Source: Rubrivivax gelatinosus
Lineage (GTDB): Bacteria; Pseudomonadota; Gammaproteobacteria; Burkholderiales; Burkholderiaceae_C
Direction: 5' to 3'
Length of the DNA: 64,000 bases
NCBI RefSeq assembly: GCF_004340905.1
Contig: NZ_SLXD01000009.1
Span: 124,001 to 188,000 of the forward strand
The translations under genes were made by a program, and so were the position numbers. This document shows positions 26,899 to 34,192 of this stretch, piece after piece; the first letter of the stretch is position 1; the number at the start of each line of letters is the position of its first letter. Under the pieces are notes generated by a model, which was given only the letters and a program-made list of their open reading frames with translations, had not been told where the DNA came from and ran no database searches.

Positions 26899-27372
26899 AT
26901 GCGACCTGCCCCCATGGATGCCCGCGAACGAGACTCCCGCGACCCGGCGCTGTCGGCCACCGGCCTGCGCCTGACCCAGCCGCGGCTGCGCATCCTGGAA
27001 ATCTTCCGGGACAGCCCGGTGCGCCATCTCAGCGCCGAAGACGTGCACCGGCGCGCGCTCGAGCTCGGCCTGGACATCGGCCTGCCCACCGTCTACCGCG
27101 TGCTCGGCCAGTTCGAGCAGGCGCGGCTGCTGCTGCGCAGCCAGCTCGAGGGCCTGCGCGCGGTCTACGAACTCAACCCGGGGGACCACCACGACCATCT
27201 GGTGTGCGTGCGCTGCGGCCGGGTCGAGGAGTTCGCCGACGCGCAGATCGAGGCCCGCCAGGAGGCGGTTGCGCGCCAGCGTGGTTTCGAGCTGCAGCAC
27301 CACCGGCTGGCGCTGTTCGGCCTGTGCGCCGATTGCGCGCGCCTGCCGCGCGAGGGCGGCCCGCAGGACTGA
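26899..27372 (+). CDS. Fur-family ferric uptake regulator (paralogue)
   Basis: Protein of about 157 residues. It has the winged-helix N-terminal domain (TGLRLTQPRLRILEIFRDSP, SAEDVHRRALELGLDIGLPTVYRVL) and the metal-binding dimerisation domain (NPGDHHDHLVCVRCGRVEEF, CADCARL). The HHDHLVC motif and paired CxxC are those of Fur rather than Zur or PerR. Its position inside an iron-uptake island, divergent from ftrD and next to FTR1, suggests a local regulator; the housekeeping fur is probably elsewhere. The start could be ATG 26899 or ATG 26914. It converges on FTR1 with five bases between the stops. Confidence 0.88.
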   Translation: MRPAPMDARERDSRDPALSATGLRLTQPRLRILEIFRDSPVRHLSAEDVHRRALELGLDIGLPTVYRVLGQFEQARLLLRSQLEGLRAVYELNPGDHHDHLVCVRCGRVEEFADAQIEARQEAVARQRGFELQHHRLALFGLCADCARLPREGGPQD

Positions 27373-27377
27373 GTGCC

Positions 27378-28637
27378 TCACGGCGCGCCCTCCGTCGCCG
27401 CCGAGCGCCGGCGGCGCGCGGCCCGGGCCGACAGGCCCAGCACCGCGGCCAGCAGCGCGGCCTGCGCGCCCAGGCCCTGGGCGCTGGGGTAGACGCCCAG
27501 CCAGCCGATCGTCGGCGCGGCCGGCCAGGGCGTGGTCGGCAGCCAGCCGGCGAGCTGCAGCTCGAGCACGCCCTGGCCGGCGAAGCTCAGCGCCAGCCCC
27601 AGCAGCAGCGCTGCCGAGACCGTGAAGAAGGCCGTGAACGGCAGGCGCAGCCCCAGGCGCGTCATCGCCCAGGCCGCGCCGGCCAGCACGAGCGCGGCGA
27701 GCGCGGCGCCGGCCCACAGCGCGCCGTCCTGGCCGGGCTGGGCGCGGGCGAGCGCCTGGTAGAACAGCAGCGTCTCGGCGCCTTCGCGGAACACGGCCAG
27801 AAAGGCCACGGCCGCACTCATCCACGGGGTCGAGTCGCGCGCGCCCCGCGCCAGCTGCGCACGCAGCCAGGCGTTCCAGCGTTCGGCGTCGCGGCGCGCC
27901 CAGAGCCAGGCGGCGACCTGGGCGATCAGCAGCGCGGCCACCAGCACCACCACGCCTTCGACGACACCGCGCCAGCGTCCGGCGGCGTCCAGCAGCACGC
28001 CCAGCACCCAGGCCAGCGCCGCGCTGCACAGCACGGCCGCGCCGACGCCGCCCCACAGCCAGGGCATGCGGTCGTGCTGGCCGGTGCGGCGCAGGAAGGC
28101 CGCGAGCGCGCCGACGACCAGCAGCGCCTCGGCGCCTTCGCGCAGCAGGATCAGCGCCGACTGGGCGAAGGCCGCGCCGGCGCCGCCGGCACCGGCCTCG
28201 GCCAGCCCGGCGCGCTGGGCCGCGAGTTCGGCGCGCAGCCGCTGCCAGGCGGCGTCGACGCCGGCGCGGGGCTGGCGTTCCAGGGCCGCCTGGATGACGT
28301 GCGCGAAGCCCAGCTCGATACGCTGCATCGCCGCGCGGTCGCGTGCGCCCAGCGCCAGCTCCAGGCCGCGGGCCTCGAAGACGTCGAAGTACAGGCGCGA
28401 GAACTCGGCCGCGGTGGTTTCGGCGCCGCGCGGCTCGCTGCGGTAGGCGGCGACGGCGGCGTCGCCCGCGGCCAGCAGTTCGTCGACCGCGGCGGCGGCG
28501 TCGTCGGCGCGCGCGGCCGGCAGTGCGGCCAGCAGCACCAGGCCGGCGAGCAGCGGCGCACGCAGACAGCGCAACAGCGGGCGCAACAGCCGGCGCGCTG
28601 CGCCGCACAGGGCAGGAAGGAGGCAGACGGTCATCAT
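27378..28637 (-). CDS. ftrC: FTR1-family iron permease, FtrC-like
   Basis: Protein of 419 residues. A signal sequence (LLAGLVLLAALPAARA) precedes a periplasmic helical region of ~110 residues (as in EfeU/FTR1 proteins with an extracytoplasmic domain). A seven-helix permease core follows with two REGAE motifs, at 166-170 (LILLREGAEALL) and 284-288 (AVFREGAETLL), whose glutamates carry iron. It imports Fe, probably from the P19 protein. Unlike the usual layout, it is separated from ftrD/ftrA by the Fur paralogue on the other strand. Its ATG overlaps the stop of the transglutaminase-like gene (ATGA), so its expression seems tied to that unit. Confidence 0.87.
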   Translation of the reverse strand: MMTVCLLPALCGAARRLLRPLLRCLRAPLLAGLVLLAALPAARADDAAAAVDELLAAGDAAVAAYRSEPRGAETTAAEFSRLYFDVFEARGLELALGARDRAAMQRIELGFAHVIQAALERQPRAGVDAAWQRLRAELAAQRAGLAEAGAGGAGAAFAQSALILLREGAEALLVVGALAAFLRRTGQHDRMPWLWGGVGAAVLCSAALAWVLGVLLDAAGRWRGVVEGVVVLVAALLIAQVAAWLWARRDAERWNAWLRAQLARGARDSTPWMSAAVAFLAVFREGAETLLFYQALARAQPGQDGALWAGAALAALVLAGAAWAMTRLGLRLPFTAFFTVSAALLLGLALSFAGQGVLELQLAGWLPTTPWPAAPTIGWLGVYPSAQGLGAQAALLAAVLGLSARAARRRRSAATEGAP

Positions 28638-30763
28638 CGGACGGCGGCGCCTCGCGGGGCCGCGCTGGAGGTGCCGGCGAAGGCCAGCGGACGGAAGGCG
28701 GCCAGGCGCCGCGCGAGCGCCTGCCGGCGTGCGGCGCCATCCGGCGGCGGCGGCGCGTAGCGCAGCACGATCAGCTCGTCGACCAGCGCTGCCGCCGGTG
28801 CCGCCCAGGGCTGCGCCAGGGCGGCCAGCCGCGCGCGCAGCGACGACGGGCATTCGGCCGCCGCCGAGTCGACGCCGGCGTCGTGCAGCCGGGCGCGAAA
28901 ACCGGCCCAGGCCGCCACCAGCGGGTCTTCGGCGCGCCGGCGGCGCCTGCGGCGCCAGCCGTACGCCGCCGCGGCGGCCAGGGCCAGCGCCGCCGCCAGG
29001 CGCAGCGCCAGCACCAGCAGGCCGCTGCCGCCCTGGGCCCCGGCTTCGACGAGCTGGCGCTGGCGCGGCGCGTCGTAGTGCAGCACCCAGTCGTCGAGCG
29101 CGGCCAGCCAGCGCTGCCAGGGCGCACGCGTGTCGGCCGCCGCCGGCGGCGGCGACGAGGCCGCGGCGGCCGCGGGGCGGGGCGGCAGCGCAGCCGCGGC
29201 GGCCTCGCGGCGTGCCGCCTCGCGCGGCGCGCGCACCGCCTGCGCCGCGTCGTAGCGGCTCCAGCCCCGGCCTGCCAGCCACACCTCGGCCCAGGCGTGG
29301 GCGTGCGACTGCTTGACCAGCACGTAGTTCGAGCTGCCCATCAGCCGCCCGCCGTGGTAGCCGCTGACCAGCCGCGCCGGCAGCCCGGCGGCGCGGGCCA
29401 GCACGACGAAGGCGCCGGCGAACTGGTCGCTGCCGCCGGCGCGGCGCTCGAACACGAAGCGGTCGTAGGCGCCGGGGCCGCGGGCGCCGGCCTCGCGCGG
29501 CTCGAAGCGGAAACCGCCTTCGCTGAACAGCGCCAGCGCCGCCGCGGCGCGTGCCGCCGGCTCGGCGTGGCGCGCGGCCAGCTCGCGCCCCAGCGCCTGC
29601 AGCCGCGGTGCGGCCTGCGGCGGCAGCGCCAGCAGCGCCGCCTGCTCCCCTGGCGCCAGGCCGGCGGCGTCGACGCTGGCGTCCAGCCAGGCCTCGGCGG
29701 CGTAGTGGGTCTCGTCGTTCACCGGCGTCATCGACAGCAACTGGCCGTCGCGCGTCAGGTAGGACTCGGCGGGCAGGCGCCCGGGATGGTCCAGCGCGTA
29801 CAGCCACGGGCCGCCGTGGCCGGCCACGCGCAGCGTGTAGCCCAGCGCCTGGCCGCGCGGGCGCAGCTGCGCGCGCCAGTCGGCCGAGCGCCGGTAGCCC
29901 TCGGCCATGCGCGCGCGCCGCGACGCCCAGCTCGGCGGCGGCGTCCAGCGCTGGCCGTCGTAACGCGTGAAGACCGGCCCGCGCCAGTACAGCGCGGCCG
30001 CCGGCGGCACCCAGGCGTCGAAACGTGCGACCAGCGCCGTGCCGCTGTCCAGGCCGTCGCCGGCCAGGGCGCCGGGCTCCAGGCTGTCGCGCGCGCCCAG
30101 CCCGGGCCCGCTGCGCGGCGCCTGCACCGCGATCGGCAGCCCGAGCGCGAGGCCGAAGTCCCACAGCGGGCCGGGCACGCGCGGCGTGAGCACGAACAGC
30201 AGTGCCGCCGGCGGCAGCGCCAGCGTCAGCAGCCCGGCGGCACGCCGTGCCGGCCGGTCCGCGCCCTGCAGCGCGATCAGCGCCGCGGCGAGCGCGAAGG
30301 CGTAGCCGACGAGCAGCGCCAGGCTGAGCAGCGCGACCTGCTGCAGCGCGCCCAGCGCGGCCAGCACGCCGGCGGCCAGCAGCAGCACGACGCGGTCGCG
30401 GCGGTGGCCGCGGGCGTCGGCCTCCAGCCACTTCAGCGCCAGCACCAGCGCGAAGAAGGCGAGCACGGCCGCGGCGCTGCCCCAGCGCGGGGCGAAACCC
30501 AGCGCCCAGGCGCCGAGCACGGCCGCGGCCAGCGGCAGCAGCACGCGCGTGCCGATGGCCCAGCCGCGCCGCACGGCCAGCGCCTTGAAGGCCAGCAGCG
30601 CCGCCAGCAGCGCCGTCGTCCAGGCCGGCACGACCAGCGCCGCCGGCGCGATGCCCAGCGCCAGCGCCAGCCCCACCCAGGGCGCAGCGCGGCGCACGGC
30701 GGCGTGTTCCTCGGCCGTCGGCGGCGGCCGCTGCCGCCCGGCGGTGATGGCCGCCGCGATCAC
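28634..30763 (-). CDS. TgpA-like membrane transglutaminase-fold protein with Cys-to-Ser active site
   Basis: Protein of 709 residues. Six or so N-terminal membrane helices (about 20-170, DUF3488) are followed by a periplasmic transglutaminase-like domain, a Pro/Ala linker, a further membrane helix (LLVLALRLAAALALAAAAAY) and a DUF4129-like C-terminal tail. The core motif reads GGSDQFAGAFVVLARAAGLPARLVSGYHGG, where active TgpA-type proteins have a catalytic Cys in a G-F-C-E-H-F-A-like context. Here it is Ser445 (codon AGC at 29431-29429). The His (SHAHAWAEVW) and Asp (WSRYDAAQ) remain. The GTG start overlaps the DUF58 stop (GTGA) and the stop overlaps FTR1. It is probably catalytically impaired or altered. 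Confidence 0.85.
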   Translation of the reverse strand: MIAAAITAGRQRPPPTAEEHAAVRRAAPWVGLALALGIAPAALVVPAWTTALLAALLAFKALAVRRGWAIGTRVLLPLAAAVLGAWALGFAPRWGSAAAVLAFFALVLALKWLEADARGHRRDRVVLLLAAGVLAALGALQQVALLSLALLVGYAFALAAALIALQGADRPARRAAGLLTLALPPAALLFVLTPRVPGPLWDFGLALGLPIAVQAPRSGPGLGARDSLEPGALAGDGLDSGTALVARFDAWVPPAAALYWRGPVFTRYDGQRWTPPPSWASRRARMAEGYRRSADWRAQLRPRGQALGYTLRVAGHGGPWLYALDHPGRLPAESYLTRDGQLLSMTPVNDETHYAAEAWLDASVDAAGLAPGEQAALLALPPQAAPRLQALGRELAARHAEPAARAAAALALFSEGGFRFEPREAGARGPGAYDRFVFERRAGGSDQFAGAFVVLARAAGLPARLVSGYHGGRLMGSSNYVLVKQSHAHAWAEVWLAGRGWSRYDAAQAVRAPREAARREAAAAALPPRPAAAAASSPPPAAADTRAPWQRWLAALDDWVLHYDAPRQRQLVEAGAQGGSGLLVLALRLAAALALAAAAAYGWRRRRRRRAEDPLVAAWAGFRARLHDAGVDSAAAECPSSLRARLAALAQPWAAPAAALVDELIVLRYAPPPPDGAARRQALARRLAAFRPLAFAGTSSAAPRGAAVR

Positions 30764-31665
30764 GCCGCCTCCTGCGGGAACAGCGCCAGCGCCGCGAGCG
30801 CCGCGCGCAGCGCCGCCGCGTCGCCCGGCCAGGCCGAGGCGAGACGCTGCCCCGGCAACTGCAGCACCCAGTCGCGGCCGTCGGCGTGCGCGTCGATCAG
30901 CCGCCGCGTCAGCCGCACCAGGCGCTGCTCGGTGCTGCCGGGCGTGTGCTCCCACTGCAGCAGCAGCGCGGCGCGGCCGCCGGCGCCGCCGAAGACCTTG
31001 ACCTGCGGCGCCATCGCACGCGCCAGCGCCTTCCAGGCGATGCGGCGCGCCGAGTCGCCGGCCGCGAAGGGGCGCAGACCGGCGAAGTCGTTGGCCTCCT
31101 CGGCCCGCGGCGCGCTGCGTTCGGCGCCGCCGCCGGCAGGGCCTTCGAGCGCCGGGTAGACCAGCAGCTCGGCACGCAGCGCGCAGTCGCGCTCGGCGCG
31201 CACCAGGCCCAGCGGGTAGTCGCAGGCCAGGCGCAGCGCCGCAGCGCGCTGCCAGCCGCGCCGCGGCGCGGGCCAGTCCAGCCATTGCAGGCAGGCCGGC
31301 TCGGCCGGCAGCTGCCAGGGCGGCGCGAACACGGCCGGCCCCGGCCCGGGCAGTGCGGCGCGCACCGCGGCACGCGCGCGCGGCCGGCCCTCGGCGCGCA
31401 GCGTCAGCGCCAGCCGCGCCGTCTGCCCGGCATGCACCGGCGCCGCCCCGGCGGCCTGGGCCTGCAGGCCGGCGATCTGCCTCGCCGCCTGCCAGGCGCC
31501 GACGCCCTGCATCGCCAGCAGCAGGAAGGCGAGCGCGTACAGCAGGTTGTTGGCCTCGTTGACCGCCATCAGCAGCAGCGCCAGCACCAGCGCCAGCACG
31601 CCCCAGCCGAGCGCGGTCGGGCGCAGGCGCAGCGCGCCGCCGGCTGCTCGCGCCTGGAGTCTCAT
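30760..31665 (-). CDS. DUF58 domain membrane protein (MoxR partner)
   Basis: Protein of 301 residues with two N-terminal membrane helices (about 18-55, LGWGVLALVLALLLMAV, NLLYALAFLLLAMQGVGAW) and a C-terminal DUF58 domain. The signature FAGLRPFAAGDSARRIAWKALAR matches the family R-x-Y-x-x-G-D-x-x-R-x-I-x-W-K motif. DUF58 proteins almost always sit between a MoxR ATPase and a TgpA-like transglutaminase, and this triad is complete here. ATGA/GTGA overlaps join it to both neighbours. The role is taken to be MoxR-assisted maturation of an unknown substrate. Confidence 0.88.
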   Translation of the reverse strand: MRLQARAAGGALRLRPTALGWGVLALVLALLLMAVNEANNLLYALAFLLLAMQGVGAWQAARQIAGLQAQAAGAAPVHAGQTARLALTLRAEGRPRARAAVRAALPGPGPAVFAPPWQLPAEPACLQWLDWPAPRRGWQRAAALRLACDYPLGLVRAERDCALRAELLVYPALEGPAGGGAERSAPRAEEANDFAGLRPFAAGDSARRIAWKALARAMAPQVKVFGGAGGRAALLLQWEHTPGSTEQRLVRLTRRLIDAHADGRDWVLQLPGQRLASAWPGDAAALRAALAALALFPQEAA

Positions 31666-32594
31666 GCCGTCTCCACCTCGCCGAGCAGCCGTTCGAGCAC
31701 GGCACGCGTGTCGCCGCCGTCGACGCAGGCCACGCGGTGGGCCGTCACCGGCAGCCACACCGCCTGCAGGTCGGCCGGCAGCACGTGCGGGCGCCCGTCC
31801 AGGAAGGCCCAGGCGCGTGCGGCGGCCAGCAGCGCCAGCCCGGCGCGCGGCGACAGGCCGCAGCGCAGCGTGCCGGCCGAGCGCGTGGCCGCCAGCAGCC
31901 GCCACAGGTACTCCAGCAGTGCCGGCGCCGCATGCACCGCGGCCGCACGCTGCTGCAGCGCGCGCAGCGCGCCGGCGTCCAGCCGCGGAGCAGTGCGTTC
32001 GAGCAGTTCGCGCCGGTCCTCGCCGGCGAGCAGCGCGAGTTCGGCCTCGCGTCCCGGGTAGCCCAGGTCCAGCCGCATCAGGAAACGGTCGAGCTGGGCC
32101 TCGGGCAGCGGGTGCGCGCCCTGGTTGTCCAGCGGGTTCTGCGTCGCGACGACGAAGAACACCGGCGCCAGCCGGTGCGTGCGCCCGTCGACCGTGACCT
32201 GGCGCTCCTCCATCGCCTCCAGCAGCGCGCTCTGCGTCTTCGGCGAGCTGCGGTTGACCTCGTCGGCCAGCAGCAGCTCCGCGAACACCGGGCCGGGCAC
32301 GAAACGGAACTCGCCGCGTTCGCGCTCCCAGACCGAGGCGCCGGTGATGTCCGCCGGCAGCAGGTCGCTGGTGAACTGCACGCGCCGGAAGTCCAGCCCG
32401 AGCACGCGGGCGATCGCCTGCGCGAGCACGGTCTTGCCCAGGCCGGGGACGTCCTCGATCAGGAGGTGGCCGCGCGCGAGCACGCAGGCCAGCGCCAGGC
32501 GCAGGCGCCGGCGCTGGTCGAGCACGACCTGCTCGAGGTCGCCCAGCGCGTGCTGCAGCACGGCCGTGTCGGCGGCGGACGGTTCAGGACTCAT
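31662..32594 (-). CDS. MoxR-family AAA+ ATPase
   Basis: Protein of 310 residues. Walker A is in IEDVPGLGKTVLAQAIARVL, Walker B in LLLADEVNRSSPKTQSALLEAMEERQVT, and sensor/arginine-finger elements follow (VVATQNPLDNQGAHPLPEAQLDRFLM, LSPRAGLALL). MoxR ATPases act as chaperones for VWA or DUF58 partner proteins. Its ATG shares one base with the stop of the DUF1111 oxidoreductase gene (TGATG), and its stop overlaps the DUF58 start by 4 nt. This makes the cytochrome gene the first of a tightly coupled five-gene run that ends with FTR1. Confidence 0.92.
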   Translation of the reverse strand: MSPEPSAADTAVLQHALGDLEQVVLDQRRRLRLALACVLARGHLLIEDVPGLGKTVLAQAIARVLGLDFRRVQFTSDLLPADITGASVWERERGEFRFVPGPVFAELLLADEVNRSSPKTQSALLEAMEERQVTVDGRTHRLAPVFFVVATQNPLDNQGAHPLPEAQLDRFLMRLDLGYPGREAELALLAGEDRRELLERTAPRLDAGALRALQQRAAAVHAAPALLEYLWRLLAATRSAGTLRCGLSPRAGLALLAAARAWAFLDGRPHVLPADLQAVWLPVTAHRVACVDGGDTRAVLERLLGEVETA

Positions 32595-34090
32595 CACAAG
32601 GTCTCCAGGAAACGGATCAGGGCCTGGCGCTCGTCGTGCGTCAGGTTCATGAAGCGGCGGCGCGCGGGTTCGGCCTCGCCGCCGTGCCAGAGCACGGCCT
32701 CCTCGAGCGAGCGCGCGCGCTGGTCGTGCAGGAAGCGCTGGTAGCCCTGGCTGCGTGCGCTCAGGCCGATGCCCCACAGCGGCGCGGTGCGCCACTCGGC
32801 GGCGCCGGCCACGCCGTCGGGCCGGCCGGCCAGGCCCGGGCCCATGTCGTGCAGCAGCAAGTCGGTGTAGGGGCGGATGCGCTGGCCGCGCAGGCGCGCG
32901 ATCGGGTGCCCGCCGCCGGTGACCATCTCCGGCACGTGGCAGGCGCTGCAGCGGATCTGCGCGAACAGCCGCTCGCCCTGCAGCGCGAGCGCGTCGTCCA
33001 GGCCGCGGCGCGCCGGCACCGCGAGCCAGCGCAGGTAGTCGGTCAGCGCCTGCAGCTGGGCCTCGGACAGCTCGGGCTCGGCCTCGGTGCCGCCGTGCGG
33101 CGCGGCCAGGCAGTCGTGCTGGTGCGCCAGGCAGGACGGGCGCGGGTGCACCGGGCTGGTCAGGCCCATGTCGTCGAAGGCCGCGCCGGCGGCCTGGGCC
33201 CGCAGGCTGGGCTGGTTGGCCTTGAGCGAGAAGCGCCCGAGCACACGCTCGCCGGTCTCGGGGTCGGCCACCCATTGCGCGCGGCCGGACACGCCGTCCG
33301 GGTCGCGCCGGCCCTCGGGGTCTTCACGCGCGAGGATGTCGCGTGCGTCCAGCGCCTCGAGCAGGCCGCCGCCGTGCACCGGCGGGGCGCTGCGGATCTC
33401 CAGCAGCGCGTCAGGCGGCAGCGCTCCGTAGGCCAGCTCCTCGAGCACGATGCGCGGCCGGCGCAGCCGGTAGGGCTGGCCGTCGGGGTAGCGGCCCGGC
33501 TCCTCCTGCCATTCGACGCGCGGCCTGGCCTCGGGGCGCACGCCGGCCACCGCCTTGTCGCGCAGCTGGCTGGCGTAGCCGGGCGCGGCCTGCCAGCCGC
33601 CGCGGCCGTCGGGCACCGAGGCGCGCACGAACAGGCCCTGCAGCGCGCCGCCCTCGTGCGGGCGCGGCGGGCGGCCGTCGCGCAAGTGGCAGGCCGAGCA
33701 GGCGTCGGCGTTGTACAGCGGGCCCAGCCCCGTGCGTCGCTGTCCCGGGCCATCCTTGACCTGCGAGGCGCTGAGGCCGTCGCCGGGCACGAAGCGTTTG
33801 TCGAACAGGCCGTCGCCTTCCTCGAAGCGCTCGGCCCAGCGCCAGGGCAGGTTGTCGGCGGCCTGGCCGAAAGGCTCGAAGCCGGCGTGAAAACTCGTCA
33901 GGTCGCCGCCGGACAGCGCGCGCGGGTCGGCCGCGGCGTGCTGCGCCATCGGCTCGTCGCCCCAGCCGGCACGCCAGGCGTACTGCGTCGACCAGACACT
34001 CCAGCCGAGCGCGCCCAGGCTGGCGGCCAGCAGCGCGCCGGTGAACCGGCGCCATCGGGGCGCGTGGCCTGCGCCCGGGCTTGAACTCAT
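32594..34090 (-). CDS. DUF1111 di-heme c-type cytochrome (thiol oxidoreductase family)
   Basis: Protein of 498 residues of the DHOR/DUF1111 family. One N-terminal membrane anchor (about 16-34) or uncleaved signal is followed by two heme c motifs, CSACH at 131-135 and CSACH at 381-385. Conserved segments are FVPGDGLSASQ, GPLYNADACSACHLRDGR, FSLKANQPSL, the second heme region and a C-terminal AAEWRTAPLWGIGL block. These proteins resemble MauG/CcpA di-heme enzymes and often accompany iron-uptake proteins. It begins the run that continues into MoxR-DUF58-TgpA-FTR1. A 102-bp gap separates it from the secretin gene upstream, the largest break in this minus-strand array. Confidence 0.85.
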   Translation of the reverse strand: MSSSPGAGHAPRWRRFTGALLAASLGALGWSVWSTQYAWRAGWGDEPMAQHAAADPRALSGGDLTSFHAGFEPFGQAADNLPWRWAERFEEGDGLFDKRFVPGDGLSASQVKDGPGQRRTGLGPLYNADACSACHLRDGRPPRPHEGGALQGLFVRASVPDGRGGWQAAPGYASQLRDKAVAGVRPEARPRVEWQEEPGRYPDGQPYRLRRPRIVLEELAYGALPPDALLEIRSAPPVHGGGLLEALDARDILAREDPEGRRDPDGVSGRAQWVADPETGERVLGRFSLKANQPSLRAQAAGAAFDDMGLTSPVHPRPSCLAHQHDCLAAPHGGTEAEPELSEAQLQALTDYLRWLAVPARRGLDDALALQGERLFAQIRCSACHVPEMVTGGGHPIARLRGQRIRPYTDLLLHDMGPGLAGRPDGVAGAAEWRTAPLWGIGLSARSQGYQRFLHDQRARSLEEAVLWHGGEAEPARRRFMNLTHDERQALIRFLETL

Positions 34091-34192
34091 CTCGAAACAC
34101 CTGCGGCGCGCACGCCTTCACCACGAAGGCCGGCGGCCGATGTCGTCTGAGGTCGGGTGCCCGCCGCCCCGCGCGGCCGGGCCTGGCTGCAC

